Of a stretch of 26,709 nucleotides of DNA, positions 1-8,932 are shown piece after piece. The notes beneath the pieces are model-generated. The model ran no database searches. It saw only the letters and a program-made list of their open reading frames with translations, and was not told the origin of the DNA. Source of the stretch: a virus; the IMG/VR virus record IMGVR_UViG_3300033141_001498, positions 1 through 26,709 of that record. The stretch is one strand, 5' to 3'. Each line of letters begins with the position of its first letter. Position 1 is the stretch's first letter. The translations under genes and the position numbers were made by a program.

Positions 1-405
1 TTTGAAACGGCAGAAGATTTAGCTCGGGAGAAGAAGGCTATAGAAAAGTTCGTAAGCCTATTTAAAGGTAGCTATAAAAAACTTGGAGACAATGACATTG
101 ATTATCGTGTGTATGATTCTAAAAAAAATCTCATCTCTTATGTTGAGGTAAAGGGCAGGATGGCTACAATAAAAGAAGCTTTCCCTTTATGTGTCGCCCT
201 ACAAAAACTACATAAACTTTCAAGTAAAAGATTAAACCCTGTTCTTATATGGGCTTGTTTGGACGGGCTCGTGTACACTAAAATAAATGAAGCTGAGGGT
301 AAGGTTAAGTGGGGTGGAAGAAACCCACGAGCAGGATCGTCCAATGACCAAGAGCTTATGGTGTATTACCAACACCAAAGGTGTTTTAAGTATTTGAAAT
401 ACTAG
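1..405 (+). CDS. Partial protein with PD-(D/E)XK nuclease-like signature (5' end outside window)
   Basis: The frame is open from the first base of the window to the TAG at 403-405, giving 134 visible residues, so the gene starts upstream and is truncated by the window. An internal Met at base 109 is probably not the start, because the residues before it read as normal protein. Counting from the first codon, D34 (in DIDYRVYD) is followed 15 residues later by E49-V-K51 in YVEVKGR. This D-x(n)-ExK arrangement, flanked by beta-strand-like sequence, is the core of PD-(D/E)XK nucleases, and the helix before it contains E15. This would suggest a metal-dependent phage endonuclease, but motif evidence alone is modest. 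It is the only plus-strand gene here and converges on the structural operon, so it probably belongs to another transcription unit. Confidence 0.6.
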   Translation, partial: FETAEDLAREKKAIEKFVSLFKGSYKKLGDNDIDYRVYDSKKNLISYVEVKGRMATIKEAFPLCVALQKLHKLSSKRLNPVLIWACLDGLVYTKINEAEGKVKWGGRNPRAGSSNDQELMVYYQHQRCFKYLKY

Positions 406-551
406 TTCCTTCTTCTGTTCATTTTTGTTATCACTTTTCTGTGGAGTCTTTTAGGTAGTTTACCGGGAGGAGTTTCATGCTCCCATTTACTAGCCATCTC
501 AGGATCATTTTTCCACATCCATCTTCTTTGTGCTTCGCTTTTAAAAGGCAT
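402..551 (-). CDS. Small basic conserved phage protein (49 aa), last gene of the operon
   Basis: A 49-aa frame runs from ATG at 549-551 to TAG at 402-404. It begins MPFKSEAQRRWMWKNDPEMA and continues through a WEHETPPGKLPKRLHRK stretch to a very basic end (MNRRRN). Small proteins that open with MPFKS.AQRR, have an aromatic-rich helix and end in a K/R-rich tail are a recurring, functionally unassigned family in many phages (recalled, not searched). It lies only 10 nt downstream of the giant virion gene on the same strand, so it is very likely co-transcribed. Its stop overlaps the stop of the convergent plus-strand gene in a shared CTAG. The high basic charge would suit nucleic-acid or DNA-packaging contact, but that is inference. 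Confidence 0.82.
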   Translation of the reverse strand: MPFKSEAQRRWMWKNDPEMASKWEHETPPGKLPKRLHRKVITKMNRRRN

Positions 552-561
552 AGTTAATTAT

Positions 562-3500
562 TTAATAGTGATACTTCCGGTTATAATTATAAGGGGTCTT
601 TATGCTGTCCCATCTTTGTTGCGCCTCTCTTGTTCTCGGTCCTGTTATTTGATACGGAGACCAATTTAATATTCTTAATATTATTTCTCCTTCATCCATT
701 GTTGGGTCCTCAATTATTGCTTGAAAGTTTCTCTTCCATGCCACTGCTGATGGTGCGGGAATACCACTAAGCATAATTGTTTTAGATATAAAGTCTACTA
801 GTTGCTTCTCATATTTCTCAGGATTTTTTTCTTTGTCTATTTTTCTTAGATCACGAAGTTCTTTCCCTATTTCAATAGCTATTGAGATTAGACCAACTTG
901 TTTGGTTGTTCCTGTCCAAGGCTTTTCGGTAAGGGCATCTCCTATTAGATTAAAAAGGTCTCCCAATATAAAGAATGCATTAAGGTTTCCTATTACAGCT
1001 ACACGAGCAAAGTCTTTCCAATCATCATCTCTCCATGGTCTCATTAGACCCGGAAGACCTGCTGTTATGTATTGAAAAAATGCAGGAAGTATTACATGAT
1101 AAGTTATTAAGGTTCTCATGTTCTCTACAAAGCTACCTTGAGCTCCTTCTCCTTTATATATACTATGAATATTCTTAATAGCAGTTAACTCTTTCCTTAA
1201 ATATTGTTTAGGTGATGTCATAAACATATTGAGCCCACGAGTAACAGCATCGGATGTTTGGAAGTAGTCTTTCTCTTGTATGTCTCCTGATTGCTGTGTA
1301 GATTTAGTATCGTCTTCAAACTTTCTAATAGCATAATCAATGGCATCTTGACCTGTTAATCCCTTAGCTTGTGCCTCTGCTTTATGAAATTTGTAGTTTG
1401 CCATTCCTCCAAAAATAATTGCACCATAATCCCCTAGCCTTACGCCTAGCATAACCGCCCATATTAAATCATTTAACACACCCTTCAACGCTGAACTCTC
1501 AAACCTAGTGTCTTCTGCCATCGCAGCCATTGTTTCTAAGCTCTTTACAATACTTTGTCTGTATCGGTGTTGAATATAAACAGAGTTATCATTTATCTCT
1601 TTAGATAAACGATTCCATTGAGGACTAAATGGCAAAACAAAATTCCTCATCCAATTTACATACCCTATGGCATTCGCATAAGCTATAAAAGATACTAACT
1701 GCTTAAACATAACAGTAGGCCTTATAGAAAGTGATCCTACTGTCATGGCTGTGTTAAATTTGTTCAGCTTAACATCCCAATCTCCTTGTCTTACCCCACG
1801 ATTAGCAATCTTTTGAATCATGTCTTTAATCATGTCATAAGTTTCCTGTCCGTGCAATGTTACAATAGCATCTCTCACATCTTTATTTGTAAACATTTTG
1901 TTTATATCTCTTACGGGCCTACCCATAGCCGCAAAGTATTCCATGTTGTTTACATAAGAGAATAAAGAATTTATACTGCTTGTAATAAGAATAGGAGATT
2001 TAGAATCAGTTCTCTCATTAATAGAGGCTGCAAATACTGAAGCATTTGGATTCACTTTTACCGCTATTAGGTCTACAAAGTCATCACTCGGCATAAAGTT
2101 ATCCCTATACAGTCTACCGCCATATCTTTGAACTTGAGGCATATCAGTTCTATATAGATCTCTGTATGCTATATTGTAGTGTTCATAGAGTTGTGGAAAT
2201 AAAACATCCATTTGCCAATCTGAAAACTCTTTTAGTTTGGGGTCAATCTTTTTGTTTACCTCCTCCATTACGAAGTCTGTGTGTCTTCCAAACTTAGCTT
2301 TAAAAGCGGGGTGAGTTTCTTTGTTTTTATAATGCATATATAGATACGCAAGTTCCGCTTGGCTTAGCTGTTCCACTTGGTATTTAGAAGAAAACTCCAT
2401 TAATTCATCTTTTGTTATTTCCCCATCCTCAAATTTCTTTTCAGCCTCTTGAACTTTAGCTTCACCGTTCTTTGTTTTATATAAGAAGACTGATTTTTTA
2501 TTTAAGTCTCTTACAATAGTTATATATCTTTTCTTGCCTAATGTTTTTATACTTCTATCTTTACCCCACAACCTTATCATTTCAGCTTCTATCATATCGT
2601 CCACCATCATACTTCTCTTCTTAAACTCTCTTGTGCCTCTGTTAACTAAATCAACAACCAACTCTTTAGCAACTCCCCCAAATAATTCTCCCGGCATTTT
2701 ATCTATTATTGCCATTAAACCATGGAGGTCTTGAGCTGAAGCTACAGGTGAAGTTAAAAATGTTATAATATGATCTTTAGTTTTCTCCCACGTAGTTTTC
2801 GCAACCACCTTTTTTGTTATCCTTTTTATACCCTTCTTATTCTTTAAAACTTTAATAGCATCGGCTACTGCTTTCCTTCCTTTCTTTGTAGATAGGTCTA
2901 CCTTTTTTCCTAAGATAGCTGTAAGTATTGTTTCTCTTTGTCGGTTATATCTTTCGTGCGTTTCTTGAGCTTCTAGTTTTTGTCGTGTCCCCTCAACTAA
3001 ACCTAACTCTTGTAGCAACTGTAGTGCTGTACTTAATGAGGAGACATTATCAATTTGATTCTCTCTCATAGTATATGACAACACTATATTTTCAGCCGCT
3101 CTAATAGCTAACATCTCATCTATTTGTGAGGGAGATAGGGATTCCTGATTGGCCTCTAGCTCTGCTCTTAGCTTCATTAGCTTGTCAACCTCAGCCAATA
3201 TAGATTTAATACTAGCACTAGGATCAACTGCGCTTATCCATTTTTTTATTTTAGACGATAAGGGTTTGTTCTTTTTAGATAAATCTTTTAGTGCGGTATC
3301 TATATCTCTGTTAAGAGTGCGGCTATTAATGGTGTTAACCTCTTCAATAATCTCTTCGGTTATTGTATCAAGGTCTGAATGTTTTATCTTATCTATCTTG
3401 GCTAATAATTCTTCTACCCTCTTGTTTGTTTTTAAAACATCTAAGGGTAATGCCTTCCTTATAAAAGTTTTTAGCTTTCGTTTAAAGTCTTGTAAGCTTC

Positions 3501-6500
3501 TGTAAGAATCTAAATCTCTTATTAAATGTCTCGCTTCTTTAATTCTGTCAGTCATTTCTCTTGGTGTACCTAATTCATGCTGTGCCCTTACTGCTGTTTC
3601 CATTTCAGTTTTCTGTGAGTCAGTAGCATTTTTATACGCCTGAGAGCTTCTAAGCTTCTCTAACGCCTGTTCTATAGTTAAGACAGGTTTACCCTTCTTC
3701 TCTCGGGTTAAGCTCTTAAACAGCCTATTACCTGCTACAGGGCCTATATTAAGAGAACCAAACACACTAGGTAGGTTCGTTAACTCCTTGTCAGAAATCT
3801 TAAGAATCTTTTTAATTTCCTCTCGTTGTTTCTTTTGGATTTGTTTTAGGGTTGGCTTTTTAATTCCTGAATCTATAAGCTGTTGCTTTATATTAGTATG
3901 ACCAATACCTTTCTTAACAAGAACACTAATTAAATCTTTAGTAGACACATTGCCTAACTTGCCTGCTCTAACATAATCAAAGAGTGTAGCTTCAGTCCCA
4001 ACCTTTTGGTCTCTGAATCTCCACTCCTGAGGTTTAGTCGTTTCAACATCCTTCTGTTGATCTCTACTTAGTGGACCTCTTCTTTTTCGTTTTACATCTT
4101 CCCATTCTTGTTTCGCCCAATCTGCTATTTCAGAACCATAATACACTCGGTTGTTTAAAGCTCCCTCGTCTACTAACACCACTTCACCATCTGCTCTCAC
4201 TCCCCAATTTCTAGTAGCAAGAAAATCATTCCATAAAAGGTTATAGTTTAAAAAGTCGGTTAAACCTTTTGCTTCCATGTAATCCTGAACAATAGGAGCA
4301 ACATTACCAAACCTGTCTACGCCATTCTCTCGATATGCCGACTTTAGTCCTTTTAAATACTTATTTACAACCTTATCATTTCGTGGTACTTTTTCTACTA
4401 CTATATAATCTAAACCCTGTTCAAATAGTTCAGCAATTTTACCATCCAACATATTAAAATCTCCAAACCCTACACTTAAATTTTGTTCTAAGCCTCGTGG
4501 ACTTGTGGCTACTTTAATAACTTTGTTTTTATCAGTGGGGTGTTGGTATACTATTCTCCCTGTCCCCCCTTTAGATATAACCTCTAGCTCGTCTAAGTTA
4601 AAGTCTTGGGCTGCTACTGTTTGTTGTTGGTTTCTGTTTTGACGTTTTAAGTATTGTTTAAAGTTTAGTTTTTTAGGAGACATCTTGTATAATATTTGAG
4701 TGTCTTCTTTTACTATGGCTTCTCCTTGAGAAAACTTAGTTGATAATGTGTTTAGTAAATCTATGACAGCCTCTTCGTTTCTAGTTAACTGATTTATAAA
4801 ATCCATACTAAACCCTAACTTTTGCCCTAACTCTTTCAACCATTGTAAGATAATGTTTGTTTCAGGTTTACTTAATGTTTTATAATTAGCGGCCAACACT
4901 CCAATAAGTTGTGCTAATTGTTCTTCACTTTGTATGTCAACGTCATATTCCTGAGCAAATTGGGTAAGTAGACTTTTTAGTTTGCTTCCTTTCCCTAACG
5001 ATTTATCTACCGCCTTTAACATTTTATTGGTAATAATAGTAGTTTCTTTATCTGTCTTTATAGAGTTTAGTAATACCGCATGAAACGCTTCATGGGCTAC
5101 TGTTGTGTTGTCGGCTTTAGTAAGGTTAATATGTATGGTGTTAGTGTTATCATCAAACCTTCCTTTAGTTTGAATTGGTGCGTGTTTAGAATATGTTTTC
5201 TCATCAGCGTGCACCACCACCTTAACATCAGGAAAGGCTGTTTTTAACGCTTTAACAATATTTTCAGCTTGAGTAACAATCTGTTTTTTTGCGGTAGATA
5301 AATTTTTAACCTGTTCTTTATCAGTTACTTGGAATCTCTCTGTAACATCTTCAGTTGTTTCTGTTCCTGATAAATCTAATCCTAATAAGTCAGCAACCTC
5401 TTTCTCTTTGGCGGTAAGCTGAGTTTGCTCTACCCCCTTGTATTGTTCTTTCAATTCTCTTATACCCTGATCCACCAACTCCTGTTGTTTTGTTTTAATT
5501 TGTTCAGAAGTAGGAGTATCTATACCGTCTTTTTTTAATTGCTCTATAGCATACTCTTCAGATACCTCTACTCTTTCTTTAACTTCATTACCTTGTTCGT
5601 CTGTAAAAGTGGCTTCAAAAATCTGTGTGCCCTTTGCTCCTTCATTTATTATTCTTATCTCGTCCTTTATTTCTTTAATCCTAATCTTAGAAGTCTCTGT
5701 TCCCTCACCCTTCTCTTTTAAATCTTGAAGCTCCATTTCTAATCTAACAAGTTTCTCTCTTGCTGCTTTAGGTAGGTTTTCAGTTATAGGATCAAGGGAT
5801 TTAGCTATTACCCCCTCTTTAAATGCTGTAGCTTTTTTCTGTTCCACAAACCTTGCCATCGCATTGTCATTCTTTATATCAATAGTAGCACCGGCAATAG
5901 CATCTTGAGATGTCTCAGGATCGTTTATCCATTTGTTAAAGTCTGCTGCCGTCCACTCCTGTCCATTAACTTTATACTTAGGGGAGTAAGCCATACCCAC
6001 CCCATAAGTAATAGGAGCATTCCATAATGCACCAATACCTTCAAGGTATATATCCTCAGCTATTCTAGGTTGACCGGCCATTGTCATTCCTGCCACCTCA
6101 CCCAAAGAACCACCCAACACTTCTATTCCTGACACAGTTGTCATAGAAGCCATCTTTCCTCGCATTCCTGCACCCATCATATTGGCTACTCGAGGAGCAA
6201 CCTTTATTCCTAAGGCCATAGCAAAAGCTTCTACCGCTCCAATAGCTATACCTCTCCCTAGAGATCGGTTAACAAACCTTTTCATTTTATATTCATTATT
6301 AAAAAGACGTTGTACATTCTCTACAGTCATGTTGTCTATACCTCCTAACTCTTCTTCAAGTAGCTGACCAAAAGTTAAGGTTGTTTCTAAGGTCGCTGTC
6401 ATAGAAAGCATAGCTGTAGGGATAGACCAAGGTAAAGCGGCTATATTAGTTATTCCTACTCCGGGCGCACTACCAAATGCACCAACCCCTGTAGCAACAC

Positions 6501-7983
6501 CGTGAACTGCACTAAAAGCAGCAGCTCCTCTTTTCATAATATAAGGATTGGTTAACATAGCAAAAGATGTAGCCATTAAGTCAGGAAGACTTTCAGGGTC
6601 AGCAGCAGTAGCTCTTACCATCGCTAACAATCCGGGAGATCCTTCCTCTCTGTATTTGTTCATACGAGTATACCAATTCTGCATCGTCTCCGAAGGGCCA
6701 TACTGTTGAGCTTCTTTCATAGCCTCCCTCATATTGTTTATGTCATCCTCGCTTACCTCATTAGCCTTACCATAAAATACTTGAGTCCACACTTTCCCTA
6801 GCTCATCTACAGAACCACTCTGCCCACGACCAAGTGCTGCGGCGTGCCACATTCTACCAAAAAAATTTGAACCCGAACCTACACCCGCAAAGTCTGCTAA
6901 AAATTTATCACCGTAATTTTTTTTATCCGAGTAATCAGTAAAAGCTAGCATCTCGTTTCGTTCCTTCTCCATATCCATCACCTTAAGTCTGTCTTCTTCT
7001 AGCTTCTTCCATCTCGCATCTAGGTCTTCGGCTTGATTTTTAATTTCTTGTCTCTGTGCTAAAAACTCTTTATATTCTACCGGATTTTGTTTTATTTTGT
7101 AAGGATTCCAATAATGCCTAGGGTCTTGTCTAAACGTATTACCCTCTTCTTGTAATGCTAGTGACTCCTTTATTAAAGCATCCTCTGCATTCCTAAATGA
7201 AAACACCATGTTGTCAAGATCCTTGGCACTCACAGCAACATTAGGATTGTATTCTTCCTGTGGCCTATTGGTTTCATAAAAATCTTGTATGGTTTGTTGG
7301 TCGGTTGCCGTATGCAGATGTTTCTGCATTATCGGACTTATAGGAAGACCGAAACGTGAAGGCTTCATTCTTTTTTTGGTTTGAACCACAAGCTCATTTT
7401 TGTTGGGGGCTATCATTTTTACTTCGACCCCTTCCTGTTCAAAAGAAAAACCGGAGTCTTTAAAAAGTCTATCTAACAACTCAACAGATTCTTTAGGGTT
7501 AGTGGTATTTAATATCCTTCCTACTTCATCTATAGCCTCTGAATATCTATCTGTGGGAGGCTTAAGTCTATCATGTAGTTTTATTCCTTCCTGCTGTTGA
7601 ATCTCATAAGCTCCTAGCTGATTAGTACCCTCTTCTTCTTCTACACCATATTCATCAGGATTAATACCGAATACAGATTCATACCTAACCTTCCATTCTT
7701 GCGTATCATCTGTAGGGGTTTGTTGGGTAACAACTTCTTCAGTAACCTCAGTCTCTTGAGAGTCCGAGAAACCATCCGCCAAAGGTAAATCCATACCTTC
7801 GTCTTTTTTTTTTACACCACCCATAACGGCAGTGCTCCATGTTTCATAATCATCTTCTATACCTAAATGATTATGCAAACCTTGAAGATATTCTTCATTA
7901 TCTTTTATAGCATTTATCCATGTTTCATAGTCATCTTCTATACCTAAATAACCATGTAGTCCTTGTAGATATTCCTCGTTCAT
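562..7983 (-). CDS. Giant polyvalent virion protein (2473 aa): zincin metallopeptidase, kinase-like and LPD-type regions
   Basis: A single uninterrupted 2473-codon gene, the largest in the window. Visible parts in order: a duplicated 27-aa N-terminal motif (residues 2-55); Gly/Ala-rich hydrophobic stretches around 475-680; a putative zinc metallopeptidase with HEAFH at 964-968 and candidate third ligands E1020/E1021; a protein-kinase-like module around 1130-1290 (GGTG 1139-1142, K1157, D1253 to N1259, DEG 1272-1274); a long charged helical/coiled-coil region around 1440-1700; and a C-terminal region with GDYGA (D2185) and TQQSG (2229-2233), typical of large polyvalent protein-associated (LPD) regions of phage virion proteins. 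Hydrophobic segments follow near the C-terminus. Position after the tail genes and size suggest an internal protein ejected with the DNA, as T7 gp16 is, with enzymatic domains acting in the new host; that role is inferred. It starts 5 nt after the preceding stop. Confidence 0.88.
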   Translation of the reverse strand: MNEEYLQGLHGYLGIEDDYETWINAIKDNEEYLQGLHNHLGIEDDYETWSTAVMGGVKKKDEGMDLPLADGFSDSQETEVTEEVVTQQTPTDDTQEWKVRYESVFGINPDEYGVEEEEGTNQLGAYEIQQQEGIKLHDRLKPPTDRYSEAIDEVGRILNTTNPKESVELLDRLFKDSGFSFEQEGVEVKMIAPNKNELVVQTKKRMKPSRFGLPISPIMQKHLHTATDQQTIQDFYETNRPQEEYNPNVAVSAKDLDNMVFSFRNAEDALIKESLALQEEGNTFRQDPRHYWNPYKIKQNPVEYKEFLAQRQEIKNQAEDLDARWKKLEEDRLKVMDMEKERNEMLAFTDYSDKKNYGDKFLADFAGVGSGSNFFGRMWHAAALGRGQSGSVDELGKVWTQVFYGKANEVSEDDINNMREAMKEAQQYGPSETMQNWYTRMNKYREEGSPGLLAMVRATAADPESLPDLMATSFAMLTNPYIMKRGAAAFSAVHGVATGVGAFGSAPGVGITNIAALPWSIPTAMLSMTATLETTLTFGQLLEEELGGIDNMTVENVQRLFNNEYKMKRFVNRSLGRGIAIGAVEAFAMALGIKVAPRVANMMGAGMRGKMASMTTVSGIEVLGGSLGEVAGMTMAGQPRIAEDIYLEGIGALWNAPITYGVGMAYSPKYKVNGQEWTAADFNKWINDPETSQDAIAGATIDIKNDNAMARFVEQKKATAFKEGVIAKSLDPITENLPKAAREKLVRLEMELQDLKEKGEGTETSKIRIKEIKDEIRIINEGAKGTQIFEATFTDEQGNEVKERVEVSEEYAIEQLKKDGIDTPTSEQIKTKQQELVDQGIRELKEQYKGVEQTQLTAKEKEVADLLGLDLSGTETTEDVTERFQVTDKEQVKNLSTAKKQIVTQAENIVKALKTAFPDVKVVVHADEKTYSKHAPIQTKGRFDDNTNTIHINLTKADNTTVAHEAFHAVLLNSIKTDKETTIITNKMLKAVDKSLGKGSKLKSLLTQFAQEYDVDIQSEEQLAQLIGVLAANYKTLSKPETNIILQWLKELGQKLGFSMDFINQLTRNEEAVIDLLNTLSTKFSQGEAIVKEDTQILYKMSPKKLNFKQYLKRQNRNQQQTVAAQDFNLDELEVISKGGTGRIVYQHPTDKNKVIKVATSPRGLEQNLSVGFGDFNMLDGKIAELFEQGLDYIVVEKVPRNDKVVNKYLKGLKSAYRENGVDRFGNVAPIVQDYMEAKGLTDFLNYNLLWNDFLATRNWGVRADGEVVLVDEGALNNRVYYGSEIADWAKQEWEDVKRKRRGPLSRDQQKDVETTKPQEWRFRDQKVGTEATLFDYVRAGKLGNVSTKDLISVLVKKGIGHTNIKQQLIDSGIKKPTLKQIQKKQREEIKKILKISDKELTNLPSVFGSLNIGPVAGNRLFKSLTREKKGKPVLTIEQALEKLRSSQAYKNATDSQKTEMETAVRAQHELGTPREMTDRIKEARHLIRDLDSYRSLQDFKRKLKTFIRKALPLDVLKTNKRVEELLAKIDKIKHSDLDTITEEIIEEVNTINSRTLNRDIDTALKDLSKKNKPLSSKIKKWISAVDPSASIKSILAEVDKLMKLRAELEANQESLSPSQIDEMLAIRAAENIVLSYTMRENQIDNVSSLSTALQLLQELGLVEGTRQKLEAQETHERYNRQRETILTAILGKKVDLSTKKGRKAVADAIKVLKNKKGIKRITKKVVAKTTWEKTKDHIITFLTSPVASAQDLHGLMAIIDKMPGELFGGVAKELVVDLVNRGTREFKKRSMMVDDMIEAEMIRLWGKDRSIKTLGKKRYITIVRDLNKKSVFLYKTKNGEAKVQEAEKKFEDGEITKDELMEFSSKYQVEQLSQAELAYLYMHYKNKETHPAFKAKFGRHTDFVMEEVNKKIDPKLKEFSDWQMDVLFPQLYEHYNIAYRDLYRTDMPQVQRYGGRLYRDNFMPSDDFVDLIAVKVNPNASVFAASINERTDSKSPILITSSINSLFSYVNNMEYFAAMGRPVRDINKMFTNKDVRDAIVTLHGQETYDMIKDMIQKIANRGVRQGDWDVKLNKFNTAMTVGSLSIRPTVMFKQLVSFIAYANAIGYVNWMRNFVLPFSPQWNRLSKEINDNSVYIQHRYRQSIVKSLETMAAMAEDTRFESSALKGVLNDLIWAVMLGVRLGDYGAIIFGGMANYKFHKAEAQAKGLTGQDAIDYAIRKFEDDTKSTQQSGDIQEKDYFQTSDAVTRGLNMFMTSPKQYLRKELTAIKNIHSIYKGEGAQGSFVENMRTLITYHVILPAFFQYITAGLPGLMRPWRDDDWKDFARVAVIGNLNAFFILGDLFNLIGDALTEKPWTGTTKQVGLISIAIEIGKELRDLRKIDKEKNPEKYEKQLVDFISKTIMLSGIPAPSAVAWKRNFQAIIEDPTMDEGEIILRILNWSPYQITGPRTREAQQRWDSIKTPYNYNRKYHY
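7819..7980 (-). repeat. Two tandem 27-codon repeats at the N-terminus of the giant protein
   Basis: Residues 2-28 and 29-55 of the 2473-aa protein are near-copies: NEEYLQGLHGYLGIEDDYET and NEEYLQGLHNHLGIEDDYET, each followed by W and about six variable residues. The DNA copies (7900-7980 and 7819-7899) are clearly related but differ at many wobble positions. The duplication is therefore not recent and the amino-acid sequence seems to be under selection. A short helical peptide-like unit such as this could be a docking or packaging tag; that is inference. Confidence 0.85.
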
Positions 7984-7988
7984 TACTA

Positions 7989-8930
7989 TTAATATTTATT
8001 AGGGTCAAAAGTTTTGCTATCATTCTCTTGAGGTGCGCCATATTTGGTCATGTCAGGTTTTCTGTATACGTTGCCTTTAGGATCCACCATATTCTGTTCA
8101 GCTCTAAGTTCATTTAATAGCGCATTATAAAAATCTTCTACTCCTTTAGCAAATTCTAATCTATTATCTCCCTTTTCCCAAGGTAGAGATGCCTTATATT
8201 TTGTTCCATCTTCTTTAATAACCTCTATCTCAACACTACCTTTTTTCTTACGATTCGGCCATGAGTCCTTTATCGTATTAAATTTAACTTCCGCATCAAA
8301 GTATCCTATCTGACCCAAAGTATTTTGCAATGTTTTCTCAGCCCATGATTTTGCCTGCGATAGATTGCTTATAGCAGTAAGATCAGTGATAGCATCAATA
8401 GATTTACCTGCCGCAGATACTCCATCTTGTAATACTATTTCTGACATATTAATGTCAGCAGGCACAACTCTTTCTTTACCGCCGTGGGTTGTTGTTTTGC
8501 CATAAAAAGAGGGATCATCTGATGCTGTAAACCTAAAACCTGAACCATAAGCAGTCAGGAAGTCTCCTTGATATTGACCTGCTCTTGCAGGGTTAATATA
8601 ACTGTTAAGCTTTTCGGCTACAATATAGGGAGGGATATACATATATTTGTCTACCTCATCTGTGGGATTCCCCTCACTATCTATTGGATACACTCCATCA
8701 TATACTTTTCCATTATGCTCTCTTTCCTCAAAGTCTTTCGTGTACACCCTCCAAATAGTAGGATTTCTTGACTCTTGTGTATCATTTGTCCGAAAAGATA
8801 CAGTTATTTTGGCAGGATCAGTAGTTATCTCCTGCATGGTCTCACCACTCCTCGCCGCTATAGGACTATTGTTATAATTCTGTATCGCAGTGTCTATTGT
8901 AGCTTGTTGTTCTAGAGGATGGCCTGACAT
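7989..8930 (-). CDS. C-terminal part of a split internal virion (ejection-type) protein
   Basis: A 313-aa frame from ATG 8928-8930 to TAA 7989-7991, ending ENDSKTFDPNKY, with no recognisable catalytic motif. It is hydrophilic and probably structural. The apparent start sits exactly where an 80-bp tandem duplication ends. If one copy of the duplication is removed, the upstream frame (9005-10114) runs through ELDI, one extra Ile and directly into MSGHPLEQQ in frame, giving a 681-aa protein. The ATG is therefore probably an internal Met of a longer ancestral protein. The only SD-like sequence, GGGAG about 14 nt upstream, is poorly spaced. Independent translation from this ATG in the current arrangement remains possible. 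The giant gene follows after 5 nt. Confidence 0.7.
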   Translation of the reverse strand: MSGHPLEQQATIDTAIQNYNNSPIAARSGETMQEITTDPAKITVSFRTNDTQESRNPTIWRVYTKDFEEREHNGKVYDGVYPIDSEGNPTDEVDKYMYIPPYIVAEKLNSYINPARAGQYQGDFLTAYGSGFRFTASDDPSFYGKTTTHGGKERVVPADINMSEIVLQDGVSAAGKSIDAITDLTAISNLSQAKSWAEKTLQNTLGQIGYFDAEVKFNTIKDSWPNRKKKGSVEIEVIKEDGTKYKASLPWEKGDNRLEFAKGVEDFYNALLNELRAEQNMVDPKGNVYRKPDMTKYGAPQENDSKTFDPNKY

Positions 8931-8932
8931 AA

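Noticed and set aside
138-344. 68-aa minus-strand frame opposite the left-edge gene
   Set aside because: It is antisense to the frame with the PD-(D/E)XK signature, which reads much more like protein.
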